From: Rheinheimera oceanensis
GTDB lineage: Bacteria; Pseudomonadota; Gammaproteobacteria; Enterobacterales; Alteromonadaceae
Assembly: GCF_018831085.1 (NCBI RefSeq)
Contig: NZ_JAGPNM010000006.1
Coordinates: 1 to 64,000 of the forward strand
Length of the DNA: 64,000 bases
Direction of reading: 5' to 3'
Shown in pieces: positions 16,342 through 25,727 of the stretch. A program made the position numbers and the translations under genes. Position 1 is the stretch's first letter. Each line of letters begins with the position of its first letter. The notes below the pieces were generated by a model. The model made no database searches and had not been told where the DNA came from. It worked only from the letters and a program-made list of their open reading frames with translations.

Positions 16342-18588
16342 TTATTTTGTAGCAAGTTGTGGCGTACACCGTCTGGCATTTATCAGCTTCAACAACTCCA
16401 CCGTTGCCGTGGCATCATCCAACGCCCGGTGGTGGTTATTAAGTTTAATGTCGAACTCTTCGCACAACTTACCCAGGCTGTAAGACTGCAGCCCCGGATA
16501 ATAACGGCGCATATTAACTACGGTACATAGCTGCGGCATATCAAAGGGTTGCTCTAAGCGGGCAAATTCGGCGCGGATAAAGCCGTAATCGAACTTGGCG
16601 TTATGGGCAACAAATACCGCACCTTGTAAAAACGCACTCAGTTGCTCCGCAATATCGGCAAAGGTTGGCGCATCGGCCACCATGGCGCTGTTAATACCAG
16701 TTAAGCGGCTAATAAAAGATGGGATATAACGGCCGGGGTTTAGCAGAGTGCTAAAGGTATCCAGTACCTCGCCTGCCTGTACTTTAACCGCGCCGATTTC
16801 GATAACGCGATCTGTCCCCGCTTTGCCGCCGGTGGTTTCGACATCCAGCACCACATACAGCCGGTTGGGGTCGACTATCCACTGCAGTTTTTCAATACGG
16901 GCATTAAAACCGGCATTTTGCAGGGCTAACAGCCGGGCTAACTGGTGGCGTTGTATTTTATCGCCGGGCGCTTTTACTTCGATAAACTGCAGCTGGTTAT
17001 CTTTGCACAAAAACAAATCCGGGTAACCGCTGCTATGGCGGCTAAAATCCTGCGCCATGGCGCGCAGTATTGTTGCCAGGCTGCTTACACCTTCCACTTT
17101 GGGGGCGTATTGCAGTAATGGTAATAGCTGTTCAGCCAGATCGGTATGCCAGTAAAACAGGCTGTTGGCTTTGCCGTAATGCGCGGTTAAGGCGCTAAGC
17201 AATGTGCTGGCAGCGCCTGGTGCGGCCAACTGGTTTAGTTTTTGCTCTATCTCGCTGGCAAACTGCTGATAAAAGCCTCCGGCGGCCAGGTTACGTGGCC
17301 TGCGCTCAAACGGGTTATGCAGGGCGCTGTTATTATGCTCGAATAATTCATGCCAGAGCCACAGGCCAAATAGCGCCAGCCAGAGGTTATTCTCGGCGTG
17401 AAATACCGTATACCCCTGAGCCGCATAATGCGCCATTAAACCTTGCTCGGCTTTCCCCAGATACAGCTCGTCAATGCCTATCAGCGGCGCATCGTGCAGT
17501 AATTGCGTAAGCTGCGATCTTTTACGCCCACTAATGGTTTCACCAAACTTACGCCGGTAAAAGTCTTCAGCAAACAACCATTCTTCGTCACAGCTTGGAT
17601 CGTCTAATAACTGCTGTAAATACTGTTGGCAGCGCTGCTCGTCGCCTGTTTGGGCGTAAAGCCGGGCTAAACGCTCACTGGCCGGGAAACCATTGCTTTG
17701 CTGATAAAATGCGATAGCGATATCGTTCAGCTTATACTGCTCGGCCAGCTTACCCAGCTGATAACAGCGATCGCTACGTTTTAGCAATAAAACATTATCG
17801 TCTGGCAGTGGCCACTGTGTCACCGTATTAAGCCACTGGCTTAGCTGCCCGGCAGCATTATCAGGCTGTTTTTTAAGCTGCTTGCCAAGCTCAATAATGG
17901 CCGGTTTGGCTTTGGCCAGCTGATACGCCAGCAGCGCCTGGGGGGCTTGCGTAAAGCGTGGAGTAAATTGTTGTTTGAATTGGCCGGTTTGGCGGATGCC
18001 TAAGTCTCGCAGAGTAAATAGCGATAAATTGGCCTCGATACGGCCAAAATAGAGAAAATAAATATAGTTAAGTGCGTCCTGCCGTTGCAGCACCACATAG
18101 CGCTGCGGCAATTGCGCTGTTAATGCCAGCCAGTTAACCGGCAACTTTAACGCGGTGCCCAGTAGCTGCGGTTTGGTTTGGCTTTTCTTTATGCTGATGG
18201 TATCTGCTAAGCCGGTTTCAGCCAACTCAGTTTGCGCCAGTTGCAGCAATTGCCATAAGGTGTCTTTAGATAAACGCAGCCAGAAATCGGCGAGATCAGC
18301 CTCCGTTAACGGTGCAGTAAAGCCCGCCCCGGTTAATTCATCCAGCACCGGTGCGGTTGGGCCAATTTCGCTGTAGCTAAGCTCGGTATCGGCAAATACA
18401 CTGCCTTTGCGGTTTAGCATACGTACCAGCAGTTGCTGCGCGGCTGTGCTTAAGGTAGCAAAATCCTGTAGTAAGGCCCGGCTATCGGCGGTTAATACCT
18501 CCTGATAGTGCGCCGCGACAAACTGCAGCAGCTCGTTAAAGTGCTGCAGGTAGTATCCACTGTCGAGTTCTGTGCGCGGTGCAGCCAT
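16342..18588 (-). CDS. FAN1-type VRR-NUC nuclease fused to a DnaQ-like exonuclease
   Basis: A 748-residue two-enzyme protein. The N-terminal region (YYLQHFNELLQFV, then AQQLLVRMLNRKGSVF and LSYSEIG) matches bacterial FAN1. The VRR-NUC core follows near residues 535-565 (PDLFLCKDNQLQFIEVKAPG, with the catalytic ExK). From about residue 578 to the end is a DEDDh exonuclease with LDVETTGG, AHNAKFDYGF and HRALDDATAT, so all acidic ligands are present. FAN1 cuts branched and crosslinked DNA; the added 3'-5' exonuclease could trim the products. The ATG at 18588 is chosen for its AGGGG ribosome site. The fusion lies in one uninterrupted frame. Confidence 0.88.
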   Translation of the reverse strand: MAAPRTELDSGYYLQHFNELLQFVAAHYQEVLTADSRALLQDFATLSTAAQQLLVRMLNRKGSVFADTELSYSEIGPTAPVLDELTGAGFTAPLTEADLADFWLRLSKDTLWQLLQLAQTELAETGLADTISIKKSQTKPQLLGTALKLPVNWLALTAQLPQRYVVLQRQDALNYIYFLYFGRIEANLSLFTLRDLGIRQTGQFKQQFTPRFTQAPQALLAYQLAKAKPAIIELGKQLKKQPDNAAGQLSQWLNTVTQWPLPDDNVLLLKRSDRCYQLGKLAEQYKLNDIAIAFYQQSNGFPASERLARLYAQTGDEQRCQQYLQQLLDDPSCDEEWLFAEDFYRRKFGETISGRKRSQLTQLLHDAPLIGIDELYLGKAEQGLMAHYAAQGYTVFHAENNLWLALFGLWLWHELFEHNNSALHNPFERRPRNLAAGGFYQQFASEIEQKLNQLAAPGAASTLLSALTAHYGKANSLFYWHTDLAEQLLPLLQYAPKVEGVSSLATILRAMAQDFSRHSSGYPDLFLCKDNQLQFIEVKAPGDKIQRHQLARLLALQNAGFNARIEKLQWIVDPNRLYVVLDVETTGGKAGTDRVIEIGAVKVQAGEVLDTFSTLLNPGRYIPSFISRLTGINSAMVADAPTFADIAEQLSAFLQGAVFVAHNAKFDYGFIRAEFARLEQPFDMPQLCTVVNMRRYYPGLQSYSLGKLCEEFDIKLNNHHRALDDATATVELLKLINARRCTPQLATK

Positions 18589-18620
18589 TAATCCCCTGTT
18601 TGTGTTAAACAATAGCCATG

Positions 18621-19592
18621 TTAAGCAATAACAGTACTAACCAGATAACCGGTGTAAGCAATAAATACTGCCAGCAAAATGCCGCCCTCTAAGCGGTTAA
18701 TGCGGCCCTGCTTTTTATAGCCGTAGCCCATAACAAATATCGCAGCGGTTAATACGGCCATTAAGGTCCAGTCACGGGTAAGCACTACGGCATCAACTGC
18801 CATGGGCTCTATCATGGCGGCAATACCTACCACGGCCAGCGTATTAAACAGATTTGAACCAATAATATTACCCAGGGCTATATCGTGTTCGCCTTTTTTA
18901 ATCGCCATTAACGATGAGGCCAGTTCAGGCAGCGAGGTGCCAATCGCCACTACCGTTAAACCAATCACCAGATCGCTAACGCCAAGCCCCTGGGCGATAA
19001 ACACGGCACCATAAACCAGCATACGGGAGGCGACAATTAACAACACCAGACCTACCAGCAGCCAGATAATAGCTTGCTTCAAAGTCATACTCTGGGCAGC
19101 GGCCAGTTCGTCGTCCATTTCAGTGGCCAGTGCATCCTGCGGGTTACGCATACCCTGCCAGATTGACCAGCCCATTAACGCAAAAAAGACGCCAAGTAAG
19201 CACCAGGCGTCGAAGCTGTTTAGCTGATGATCAAACAGCAACCAACCGGCGAATAAGGTTACCAGCATTAAAATAGGCAGCTCTTTGCGCAGCACCTGTG
19301 AGTGCACGGCAACAGGGCTAAGCAGGGCAACCAAACCCAGAATAAGCGCGATATTAGTAATGTTAGAGCCATAAGCATTACCCAGCGCCAGTGCCGGGTT
19401 GCCGTCTGCCGCGGCCATGGCCGACACCACCATTTCCGGTGCTGAGGTACCAAAACCGACAATAAGCATACCTATTAATAACGGCGGCATACCGGCATAA
19501 CGGGCGGTGGCGGCTGCACCATCAACAAAGCGGTCAGCACTCCATACCAGCAGTGCCAAACCGGCAATTAACGCGACTACTGCCAATAACAT
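18621..19592 (-). CDS. yrbG: calcium/sodium antiporter, YrbG family
   Basis: A 323-residue inner-membrane CaCA-family exchanger made of two inverted repeats, each with the signature pair: GFGTSAPEMVVS with GNAYGSNITNIALI, and AIGTSLPELASS with GNIIGSNLFNTLAV. About ten membrane helices are visible. The ATG at 19592 follows an AAAGGA ribosome site and is preferred to 19637. The FAN1-like gene lies 32 bp downstream on the same strand, so co-transcription is possible. Confidence 0.9.
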   Translation of the reverse strand: MLLAVVALIAGLALLVWSADRFVDGAAATARYAGMPPLLIGMLIVGFGTSAPEMVVSAMAAADGNPALALGNAYGSNITNIALILGLVALLSPVAVHSQVLRKELPILMLVTLFAGWLLFDHQLNSFDAWCLLGVFFALMGWSIWQGMRNPQDALATEMDDELAAAQSMTLKQAIIWLLVGLVLLIVASRMLVYGAVFIAQGLGVSDLVIGLTVVAIGTSLPELASSLMAIKKGEHDIALGNIIGSNLFNTLAVVGIAAMIEPMAVDAVVLTRDWTLMAVLTAAIFVMGYGYKKQGRINRLEGGILLAVFIAYTGYLVSTVIA

Positions 19593-19730
19593 TGTTTTGT
19601 CCTTTAACTTAGCTATAAACTTTGCGCAGCATAGCATGCGCTTATTTTAGCGCGAAGCGGGCGCAGGGCCTTTTTGAAACTAAAGTTTAAACAGGTTAAG
19701 CTTTGCCACAACCATGCTACGGAGTACACC

Positions 19731-19919
19731 ATGACAACCTTAATTACTATTTTAGCCCTGTTGTTTGCCGCACTGTTTATTCTGGTGACTCTGGCTGAAA
19801 AATACGGCAGCCGCGACACCGAAAAAACCGCCAAACTCAGCCGTTATATTATTCCGCTGATGATTGCCCTGGTGGCGGCACAGGTGATCCGCTTTGTGTT
19901 CTTCCCCGAACACGGTTGA
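19731..19919 (+). CDS. small two-helix membrane protein
   Basis: A 62-residue protein with two hydrophobic helices (about residues 3-22 and 40-58) separated by a charged loop (EKYGSRDTEKTAK). A GGAG ribosome site lies six bases before the ATG. No family is recognised. Its last 71 bases overlap, tail to tail, the end of the RND permease gene on the other strand; such long convergent overlap is unusual but both frames are open there. It is probably real given the ribosome site and protein-like hydrophobic pattern. Confidence 0.6.
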   Translation: MTTLITILALLFAALFILVTLAEKYGSRDTEKTAKLSRYIIPLMIALVAAQVIRFVFFPEHG

Positions 19920-22900
19920 GCACCGTTACCAATAGCGCCGGTAAAAATGTCAGGCTGATCAGTGTAGAAAACAACAAACCACAGAGCACAATAATACCCA
20001 CGCCACGATACAGCTCGGTACCCTCACCCGGAATTAACACCAACGGTGCCAAACCAAATATGGTGGTAGCAGTAGACATAAGTATCGGCCTAAGCCGTGT
20101 TGCCACGGCCTGCAATACGGCATCGGTTATTGTCATATGGCCACCGCGCAGGTTATTGCGGCTTTGATCGACAATTAAAATCGGGTTATTCACCACAGTA
20201 CCCAACAAAATTAAAAAGCCCAGCATGGTGATCATGTCAAACGGCTGATGAAAACCACCCAGCCCTACCAGTGCCAAAGCACTGCTTACGCCGTTAACTG
20301 CCGTCAGGCCAACCAGGGCCCCGGCCAGCCCCAGCGGCACGGTAGCCAGAATAAACAGCGGGTAACCCCAGTGGGTAAAAATGGCCACCAGCAACAGGTA
20401 AATTAATACAATAGCGATAACAAAGTTGCTGCCCAGTGCAGCTTTGGTTTCATCCAGTTGATCAGATGCACCGGAGATATCCAGCGTAACGCCTGCAGCT
20501 ATCGCGCCATCACGCTGCAGTTGCGGTACCAGTTGCTGCTGCACTATGGCTACTGCGGTTTCCAGCGCAACCGAACGCGGCGGAATAATATACAAGGTTA
20601 CGGTGCGGCGGCCATCTACCCGGCGCAGGGTGTCACTGTCAGCTACCTCAACCAGATCAGCCAGGCTATTAAGCGGCAATATGGCGCCCTGCGGTGTTAA
20701 TACCGGTGTTTGCGCCAGTCGGGACAAGCTTTGTTCGGCCCCGGCGCTGCTAAACAGAAAAATATCAACTTTGTCGTCTGCCAGGAAAAACTCATCCACA
20801 AAGGCGCCATCACTCAGTGCCGATACAGCAAAACCAAAATCAGCAGCGCTGAAGTTAAGCTCGGCTAAACGTTGCCAGCGCGGGCGGATCTCTATCAGCG
20901 GCTGATCCAACGACAACGACGAAGGCTCCGAACTTAACTGTGGGTTATCAAACAGCCGGCCTGCGGCAACATAAGCGGCATCTGCAGTGCTGTATAAACT
21001 GGCTAAATCCGGGCCGGAAATATCCAGCGCCACCGCGCGGGTGCCGCCGTCATTGCTGCTGATAATAGAGCCGCGCGCCGAAAAGGCCCGCATACCGGGA
21101 TACTGGCGGAATTTATCTGTTATTGCGTCCATCATGGCATTAATGTCTTGCGCCCGGGTGGGCTCGCTCATTACCCAAATGCGCCCTACCGAGACGCTAA
21201 GCGAATAATACTGCAGCGATGGCATGCTGGTTTCACCCCGGTCAAACAGTGCCGGATCGGCATTCACCTGAGCAGTAAGATAACTGCGGATCTCCTTCGC
21301 TATCTCTGCCATTTCTGACAGGTTATAGCCGGGCGGTGCTATCATTGACGAAAACGCTTTTGGCTCTTCGCCCTCGGGTAAATATTCTGCCGGAGGCATT
21401 AAGTACCAGGCCGCACCCAGTGTTAGCAATGTGGTAAGTGCCAATACCAGGCCACGGCGCAGCCGGGTATGGATAAGTACCTGCACCAGACGCAAAATAG
21501 CACCGGGTGCCAGGCTCTGGCTGTTATCACCTGTGCTGTCCTGGTGCATAGCCGCACTTTTACCAAACCCCAGCCGGGCAATGGCGGCCGGTACCACAAA
21601 CACTGCCACCAGCATAGAAGCAATAATGGCCGCGGCAATGGCAATGGCGATGTCGGAGTACAGCTGGCCGGCTTCCTGCTCGACAAATAAAATTGGCATA
21701 AATACCAGTACAGTAGTCAGGGTAGAAGCCAGCACCGCTGGCCAGACATCACGTACACCGGCAATGGCGCCTTCAATACGGTCCAGGCCGCGCCTTCGTG
21801 CCTGCTCAATGCTTTCCAGCACCACTATGGTGTTGTCTACCGTCATGCCGATAGCAAAGGCGACACCAGCCAGCGAAATAACATTGATGGTGCGGCCAAA
21901 CGCCAGCAGGCCTAAAAAAGCCGCTATGGTACAAATGGGTATGCCAATCACGCCCACAAGCGTAGCGCGGCCGGAGCGTAAAAACAGATACATAACAAAA
22001 GTTGCCAGCGAGGCGCCTAAAGCCAGGTTAGCCCAGACATTGGCGATAGAGTCTTCAACATAACGCACGTCATCGCCTATCAGCATCAGTTGCAGGCCGT
22101 TAGGTGCCAGCATATCGCGGTTAATTTGCTCTACCACCTGCAGCATACCCTGCTTAATGTTAATAACATTAGAGCCGGGTTCACGCCGCACCGATAATCC
22201 CAGCGTTTGTTCGCCGTCGGCAAACGACAGGTTACGTACTTCAAAGTGATCCAGCACTATGGTGGCGACATCTTTCAGCCGCACCTGATTATCGCCCTGC
22301 TGGCTAAGAATAAGGTTTTCCAGCTCATCGATACGCTCAAAACGGCCCACCATCCGTAGCAGGTAACGGCGCTTACCACTGTCGATATCACCGGCCGAGC
22401 TGTCACGGTTGCGCGCACGGATGGCGTCACGCACATCAGTCAGGCTAATGCCGCGCTGCGCCAGCCTGGCCGGGTCAACCAACACCTGTACCTGGCGCTC
22501 GGCACCACCGCTAACACCTACTTCTGACACGCCCGGCACCCGCTCCATTTGTGGCCGCACATAGTCTTCGGCGTAATCGCGCAGCATGTCCATGTCCAGC
22601 TTAAGCGGGTTGCCGCTCAGTGGCATCAGGCGAAAATACATAAAGGCATTGCTGGAATAGGAACTGCTAAATAAGCGGGGTTGGTCAACGTTTTCCGGGT
22701 AAGCGGATACCTGGCTTAGCGCATTGCTGACACGGATCAGCGCTTCGTTTACGTCTACCCCAAACGGAAACTCCAGCTCTACCTCTGCCGAGCCGGTACT
22801 GGCGCGCGATACCATGCGCTTTAAATTCGGCAGGGTGCGTAAGTAGCGTTCCTGCTCGATCAGAATTTCTTTTTCCACATCCTGCGGGGTGGCACCGGGC

Positions 22901-23046
22901 CAGCCGGTCACCACACTGATAGTGCGCACTTCAAGGTCGGGGATCATCTGTACCGGAATACGCAATGCTGCCACAATGCCCAGTACGCATATAATCAATA
23001 CCGCTACGGTAAGAATAGTGCCACGGCGAATACCGGCTTCCAGCAT
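19849..23046 (-). CDS. RND efflux permease
   Basis: A 1065-residue RND-superfamily inner-membrane pump with 12 predicted helices and two large periplasmic loops. The helix 4 relay segment reads GMTVDNTIVVLESIEQ, with Asp-Asn where AcrB has Asp-Asp, and the helix 10 segment reads LGTVVNNPILIVDQSRN, with Asn where AcrB has Lys940. The proton relay therefore differs from the AcrB pattern. It follows the adaptor gene by 3 bp. The pump uses the proton gradient to export drugs or other toxic compounds with the adaptor and an unlinked outer-membrane channel. Substrates are unknown. Confidence 0.93.
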   Translation of the reverse strand: MLEAGIRRGTILTVAVLIICVLGIVAALRIPVQMIPDLEVRTISVVTGWPGATPQDVEKEILIEQERYLRTLPNLKRMVSRASTGSAEVELEFPFGVDVNEALIRVSNALSQVSAYPENVDQPRLFSSSYSSNAFMYFRLMPLSGNPLKLDMDMLRDYAEDYVRPQMERVPGVSEVGVSGGAERQVQVLVDPARLAQRGISLTDVRDAIRARNRDSSAGDIDSGKRRYLLRMVGRFERIDELENLILSQQGDNQVRLKDVATIVLDHFEVRNLSFADGEQTLGLSVRREPGSNVINIKQGMLQVVEQINRDMLAPNGLQLMLIGDDVRYVEDSIANVWANLALGASLATFVMYLFLRSGRATLVGVIGIPICTIAAFLGLLAFGRTINVISLAGVAFAIGMTVDNTIVVLESIEQARRRGLDRIEGAIAGVRDVWPAVLASTLTTVLVFMPILFVEQEAGQLYSDIAIAIAAAIIASMLVAVFVVPAAIARLGFGKSAAMHQDSTGDNSQSLAPGAILRLVQVLIHTRLRRGLVLALTTLLTLGAAWYLMPPAEYLPEGEEPKAFSSMIAPPGYNLSEMAEIAKEIRSYLTAQVNADPALFDRGETSMPSLQYYSLSVSVGRIWVMSEPTRAQDINAMMDAITDKFRQYPGMRAFSARGSIISSNDGGTRAVALDISGPDLASLYSTADAAYVAAGRLFDNPQLSSEPSSLSLDQPLIEIRPRWQRLAELNFSAADFGFAVSALSDGAFVDEFFLADDKVDIFLFSSAGAEQSLSRLAQTPVLTPQGAILPLNSLADLVEVADSDTLRRVDGRRTVTLYIIPPRSVALETAVAIVQQQLVPQLQRDGAIAAGVTLDISGASDQLDETKAALGSNFVIAIVLIYLLLVAIFTHWGYPLFILATVPLGLAGALVGLTAVNGVSSALALVGLGGFHQPFDMITMLGFLILLGTVVNNPILIVDQSRNNLRGGHMTITDAVLQAVATRLRPILMSTATTIFGLAPLVLIPGEGTELYRGVGIIVLCGLLFSTLISLTFLPALLVTVLNRVRGRTQSGSPVPPPGQSSAE

Positions 23047-23049
23047 GGC

Positions 23050-24111
23050 TTACTCCTTGTCGTCGCTAAGTATACGCACGGCCTGGCCGTCACGCAGTGT
23101 TTCATTGCCGCGCACTACTACGGCTTGCCCTTTAGGCAGGCCGGATAAAATTTCTACCCCCTGCTCACTGTTACGGCCCAGTTTAACGTTATGGCGGTAG
23201 GCTTTATTATCACGAATGGCAAACAGGCTGAAATTACCGTCGGGGTGGCGCAGTAACGCATCCGGCGGTACAACCAGCACCGTGGCGTCATCACGCTCAA
23301 AATAAAAAGTGGCGCTGGCAGAGGTGCCCGGCAATAATGCCTGCTGCTCGTCTGTTACTTCAAGCCGGGCCAGAAAACTACGGGCACTGCTGCTACCCAC
23401 CGGTACCGTTGCCAGTAATTTTGCACTCAGTTTGTCACCAGGCAGCATATCGGCGCGCACTTCAATGCGGCGCAGTGCCGACATGGCAGCAAAATATTCC
23501 TGCGGTACCTGTACATCCAGCAATAGTGGCGTAAGGCTTACCAGCTGTAGCACCGGCGTACCCAACGCCACCCATTCCCCTACGTCAGTGGTGCGCTGGG
23601 CTATAACACCGGCAAAGGGCGCGGTAAGAGTATGGCGGGCGACAATTTCCTGCTGTTGCTGCTGCCCGGCTTTAGCCTGTTGCAACATGGCCTCGGCCTC
23701 GGCCAGTGCGGCCCGGCGCAGGCTTAATTCAGTTTGCGGAAAGAGTTGTTGCTCGGTCAGTTTTTCTGCTTCAGTTACCAGGCGCTTGCGTTCGGTTTGT
23801 AACACCTGAGCGGCAATTAATGCGGCCTGGCGCTGTGCCAGCTCATGCTGTGCCAGAGCGGTGTCCAGTTTAAGTAACGGCTGGCCTTTGTTAACCGCGC
23901 TGCCGGCATCTACCAGCAATTCAGCCACTAAACCGGCCGTGCGGCTGGACAAACTGGCATTCTGCTGCGCTGTTAAACTACCACTGAGTACCAGTTGCTC
24001 TGACAGGCCCTTTTCCTGCGGCATAGCTACCCGCACCGGCACTGACTCCTGAGCCTGCACCATTACTGACAGGGTATTGCAAAGCAACGCTGTTGCTATT
24101 AACCAACGCAT
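23050..24111 (-). CDS. RND efflux periplasmic adaptor
   Basis: A 353-residue membrane-fusion protein with a signal peptide (cleavage near VQAQES). It shows the lipoyl-type half motif SSRTAGLVAELLVDAGSAVNKGQPLLKLD, an alpha-helical hairpin rich in Ala, Gln and Glu, then the second lipoyl half (TLTAPFAGVIAQRTTDVGEWV) and beta-barrel domains. It links the permease at 19849 to an outer-membrane channel. No lipobox is present. The start has a GGAG ribosome site. A 7-1-7 inverted repeat lies in the leader about 18 bases upstream. Confidence 0.92.
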   Translation of the reverse strand: MRWLIATALLCNTLSVMVQAQESVPVRVAMPQEKGLSEQLVLSGSLTAQQNASLSSRTAGLVAELLVDAGSAVNKGQPLLKLDTALAQHELAQRQAALIAAQVLQTERKRLVTEAEKLTEQQLFPQTELSLRRAALAEAEAMLQQAKAGQQQQQEIVARHTLTAPFAGVIAQRTTDVGEWVALGTPVLQLVSLTPLLLDVQVPQEYFAAMSALRRIEVRADMLPGDKLSAKLLATVPVGSSSARSFLARLEVTDEQQALLPGTSASATFYFERDDATVLVVPPDALLRHPDGNFSLFAIRDNKAYRHNVKLGRNSEQGVEILSGLPKGQAVVVRGNETLRDGQAVRILSDDKE

Positions 24112-24128
24112 AACGCACTCCGATCAAA

Positions 24129-24143
24129 TAAGAATAATTCTTA
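24129..24143. promoter_or_regulatory. 7-1-7 inverted repeat upstream of the RND operon
   Basis: TAAGAAT-A-ATTCTTA is a perfect palindrome of two 7-base arms around one base. It sits 17 bases upstream of the adaptor start codon, in the leader. Its geometry is that of Fur-type boxes, although each arm matches TGATAAT at only five of seven positions. It is a candidate operator for the efflux operon; the regulator is unknown. Confidence 0.4.
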
Positions 24144-24190
24144 ATAAGGTAGGAGTATGCCGTAAAGCGCTGTTCAGATCACTTTTTTGT

Positions 24191-25012
24191 TTAGTGCCAG
24201 CTAAGCGGGTTAAGCCGGTAAAACCGGCTTAACTGCTGATACAGTTGTGGGTGCAGCGCAGATAGCTGCTGCGGCTGTTCAAAGAATACTTCACTGATTA
24301 CGGCAAAAAACTCCGCCGGATTAGTAGCACCATAATGATCAAATAAACTGCTCTCCCCCCTTGTAGCTTGCAACTGCAGCGTGTTGAATTCAGTTGCCAT
24401 AATACCAGACCACTGCTGATAGTCGCTGCTGCGCTCAAGCAGTGGCGCACCGTTGGCAACGCCTTTTTCCTGATCCAGCTGATGAGCAAATTCATGGATC
24501 ACCACATTGCGGCCATCACAAGGGTTGGCAGCACCGTTTAGCGTGTCGGCCCAGCTTAAGATAACCTTACCCAGCCCCCAGGACTCGCCCGACAATACCC
24601 GGCGCTGCTCATGCATTACCCCGGCACTGTCAGCACTATTACCACTCACCACAAAAGCGGCCGGATACAGTAAAATTTGCTTTAGCTTCGGGTAGTAGTA
24701 ATCCGGCCGGTTCAGCAGCAATAAGCAGGCCTGCGCGGCTATGGTTACGCGCATTTCATCGGTAACGGTTAAACCTTCACAGCCGATAAACTGTTTTTCG
24801 GCAACAAATACCTGGATATGTTTTTTCAGCTGCAGCTGTAAATCGGCCGGTAAGGCACGAAAATAAGGCAGGCGGCGTTTTAAAATATCACGCCAGGGCG
24901 CCGGAAAGGGTTTGGCCATCAATTGTTTGCGTTTATAACGCTGCCAGTAAGGCGATAATAGCACCAGCGCAATGATCGCTGCGCCCAGTAACACTGTAAT
25001 CAGGATAGCCAA
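24191..25012 (-). CDS. mtfA: MtfA-family zinc metallopeptidase
   Basis: A 273-residue protein with one N-terminal hydrophobic helix and the zinc peptidase motif VVIHEFAHQLDQEKG (HEFAH) at about residue 170, followed by the third-ligand glutamate in the AEFFAVISEVFFEQP region. In E. coli, MtfA (YeeI) binds the Mlc/DgsA repressor and affects the glucose phosphotransferase system, and has aminopeptidase activity. The start codon is a TTG at 25012 behind a GAGGTG ribosome site; no upstream ATG fits better. Confidence 0.88.
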   Translation of the reverse strand: MAILITVLLGAAIIALVLLSPYWQRYKRKQLMAKPFPAPWRDILKRRLPYFRALPADLQLQLKKHIQVFVAEKQFIGCEGLTVTDEMRVTIAAQACLLLLNRPDYYYPKLKQILLYPAAFVVSGNSADSAGVMHEQRRVLSGESWGLGKVILSWADTLNGAANPCDGRNVVIHEFAHQLDQEKGVANGAPLLERSSDYQQWSGIMATEFNTLQLQATRGESSLFDHYGATNPAEFFAVISEVFFEQPQQLSALHPQLYQQLSRFYRLNPLSWH

Positions 25013-25194
25013 GCTTCACCTCAGACTCAGGCAACGGTATGCTGCCAGCACTATGCTGCAAGTTTATTGCTACTGGCTTAATGTGGTGTTTTAGATAGTT
25101 TTTCAAGTTCGGCAAGCTTTAGCCTAGCAGGCACCATAGCAGAACTTTGCGCCGGCAATAACCTCTAATGGCGGTAATCAATAAAGGACATTCA

Positions 25195-25656
25195 ATGTTT
25201 CAGTTATTTAAAACCTTGCTTGATAAAGTTAATGATGGCTTGTCTGCCCCGGCCGCCAGCAAAACGACCTATGGCCTGACAGAAGCTGAGCTGGCATGTG
25301 TGTCGTTAATGCTGATGGTGGCACATGCCGATTTTAGCAGCAGTAATGAAGAACTGGCGTTGGCAGAGCAGTACGTTAAACGTGAATTTAACTTGTCTGG
25401 GGCCGACACTAAAGCAGTAGTGGCTCTGGCTGAGCAGCAGGCCAAGGACGCCACCTCGCTGCACCAGTTTACCGCGCAGTTAAAACAATTGAGTTATGAA
25501 GCCAGGCTGACGCTACTGGATAGCTTATGGCAGCAGGCCTACGCCGACGGTGTGCTGGACCCGAACGAAGAAGCTATGCTGCGTAAAATTGCCGACTTAT
25601 TGTTTATCCGCCACGGTGACTATATTCAGGCCAAGCTGGCGGTGTGTGGCGAATAA
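25195..25656 (+). CDS. TerB-like (tellurite-resistance fold) protein
   Basis: A 153-residue soluble helical protein of the TerB/DjlA-N superfamily. Two acidic helices bear the family pattern: MLMVAHADFSSSNEELALAEQYV near the N-terminus and AYADGVLDPNEEAMLRKIADLL near the C-terminus. The fold binds metal ions in some members; its job here is unknown. The ATG at 25195 has an AAAGGA ribosome site and is preferred to 25168. The related fold also appears in DjlA at 49340. Confidence 0.85.
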   Translation: MFQLFKTLLDKVNDGLSAPAASKTTYGLTEAELACVSLMLMVAHADFSSSNEELALAEQYVKREFNLSGADTKAVVALAEQQAKDATSLHQFTAQLKQLSYEARLTLLDSLWQQAYADGVLDPNEEAMLRKIADLLFIRHGDYIQAKLAVCGE

Positions 25657-25696
25657 CCCAGCTTTAACACCTGATTAAGAAGAACCGGTTAGCGAG

Positions 25697-25720
25697 ACTT
25701 AACAACTTACTTAACAACTT
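25697..25720. repeat. perfect 12-bp tandem repeat
   Basis: ACTTAACAACTT occurs twice head to tail (25697-25708 and 25709-25720) in the 71-bp gap between two convergent genes. The copies are flanked by AACCGGTT and CCGGTT, which could pair weakly. No T run follows, so a terminator role is uncertain. Confidence 0.7.
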
Positions 25721-25727
25721 CAGCCGG

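Noticed and set aside
21431..22063. 210-codon open frame on the plus strand
   Set aside because: It runs opposite the RND permease gene; its Met/Thr/Ala/Ser-rich product mirrors the permease codons and shows no domain.
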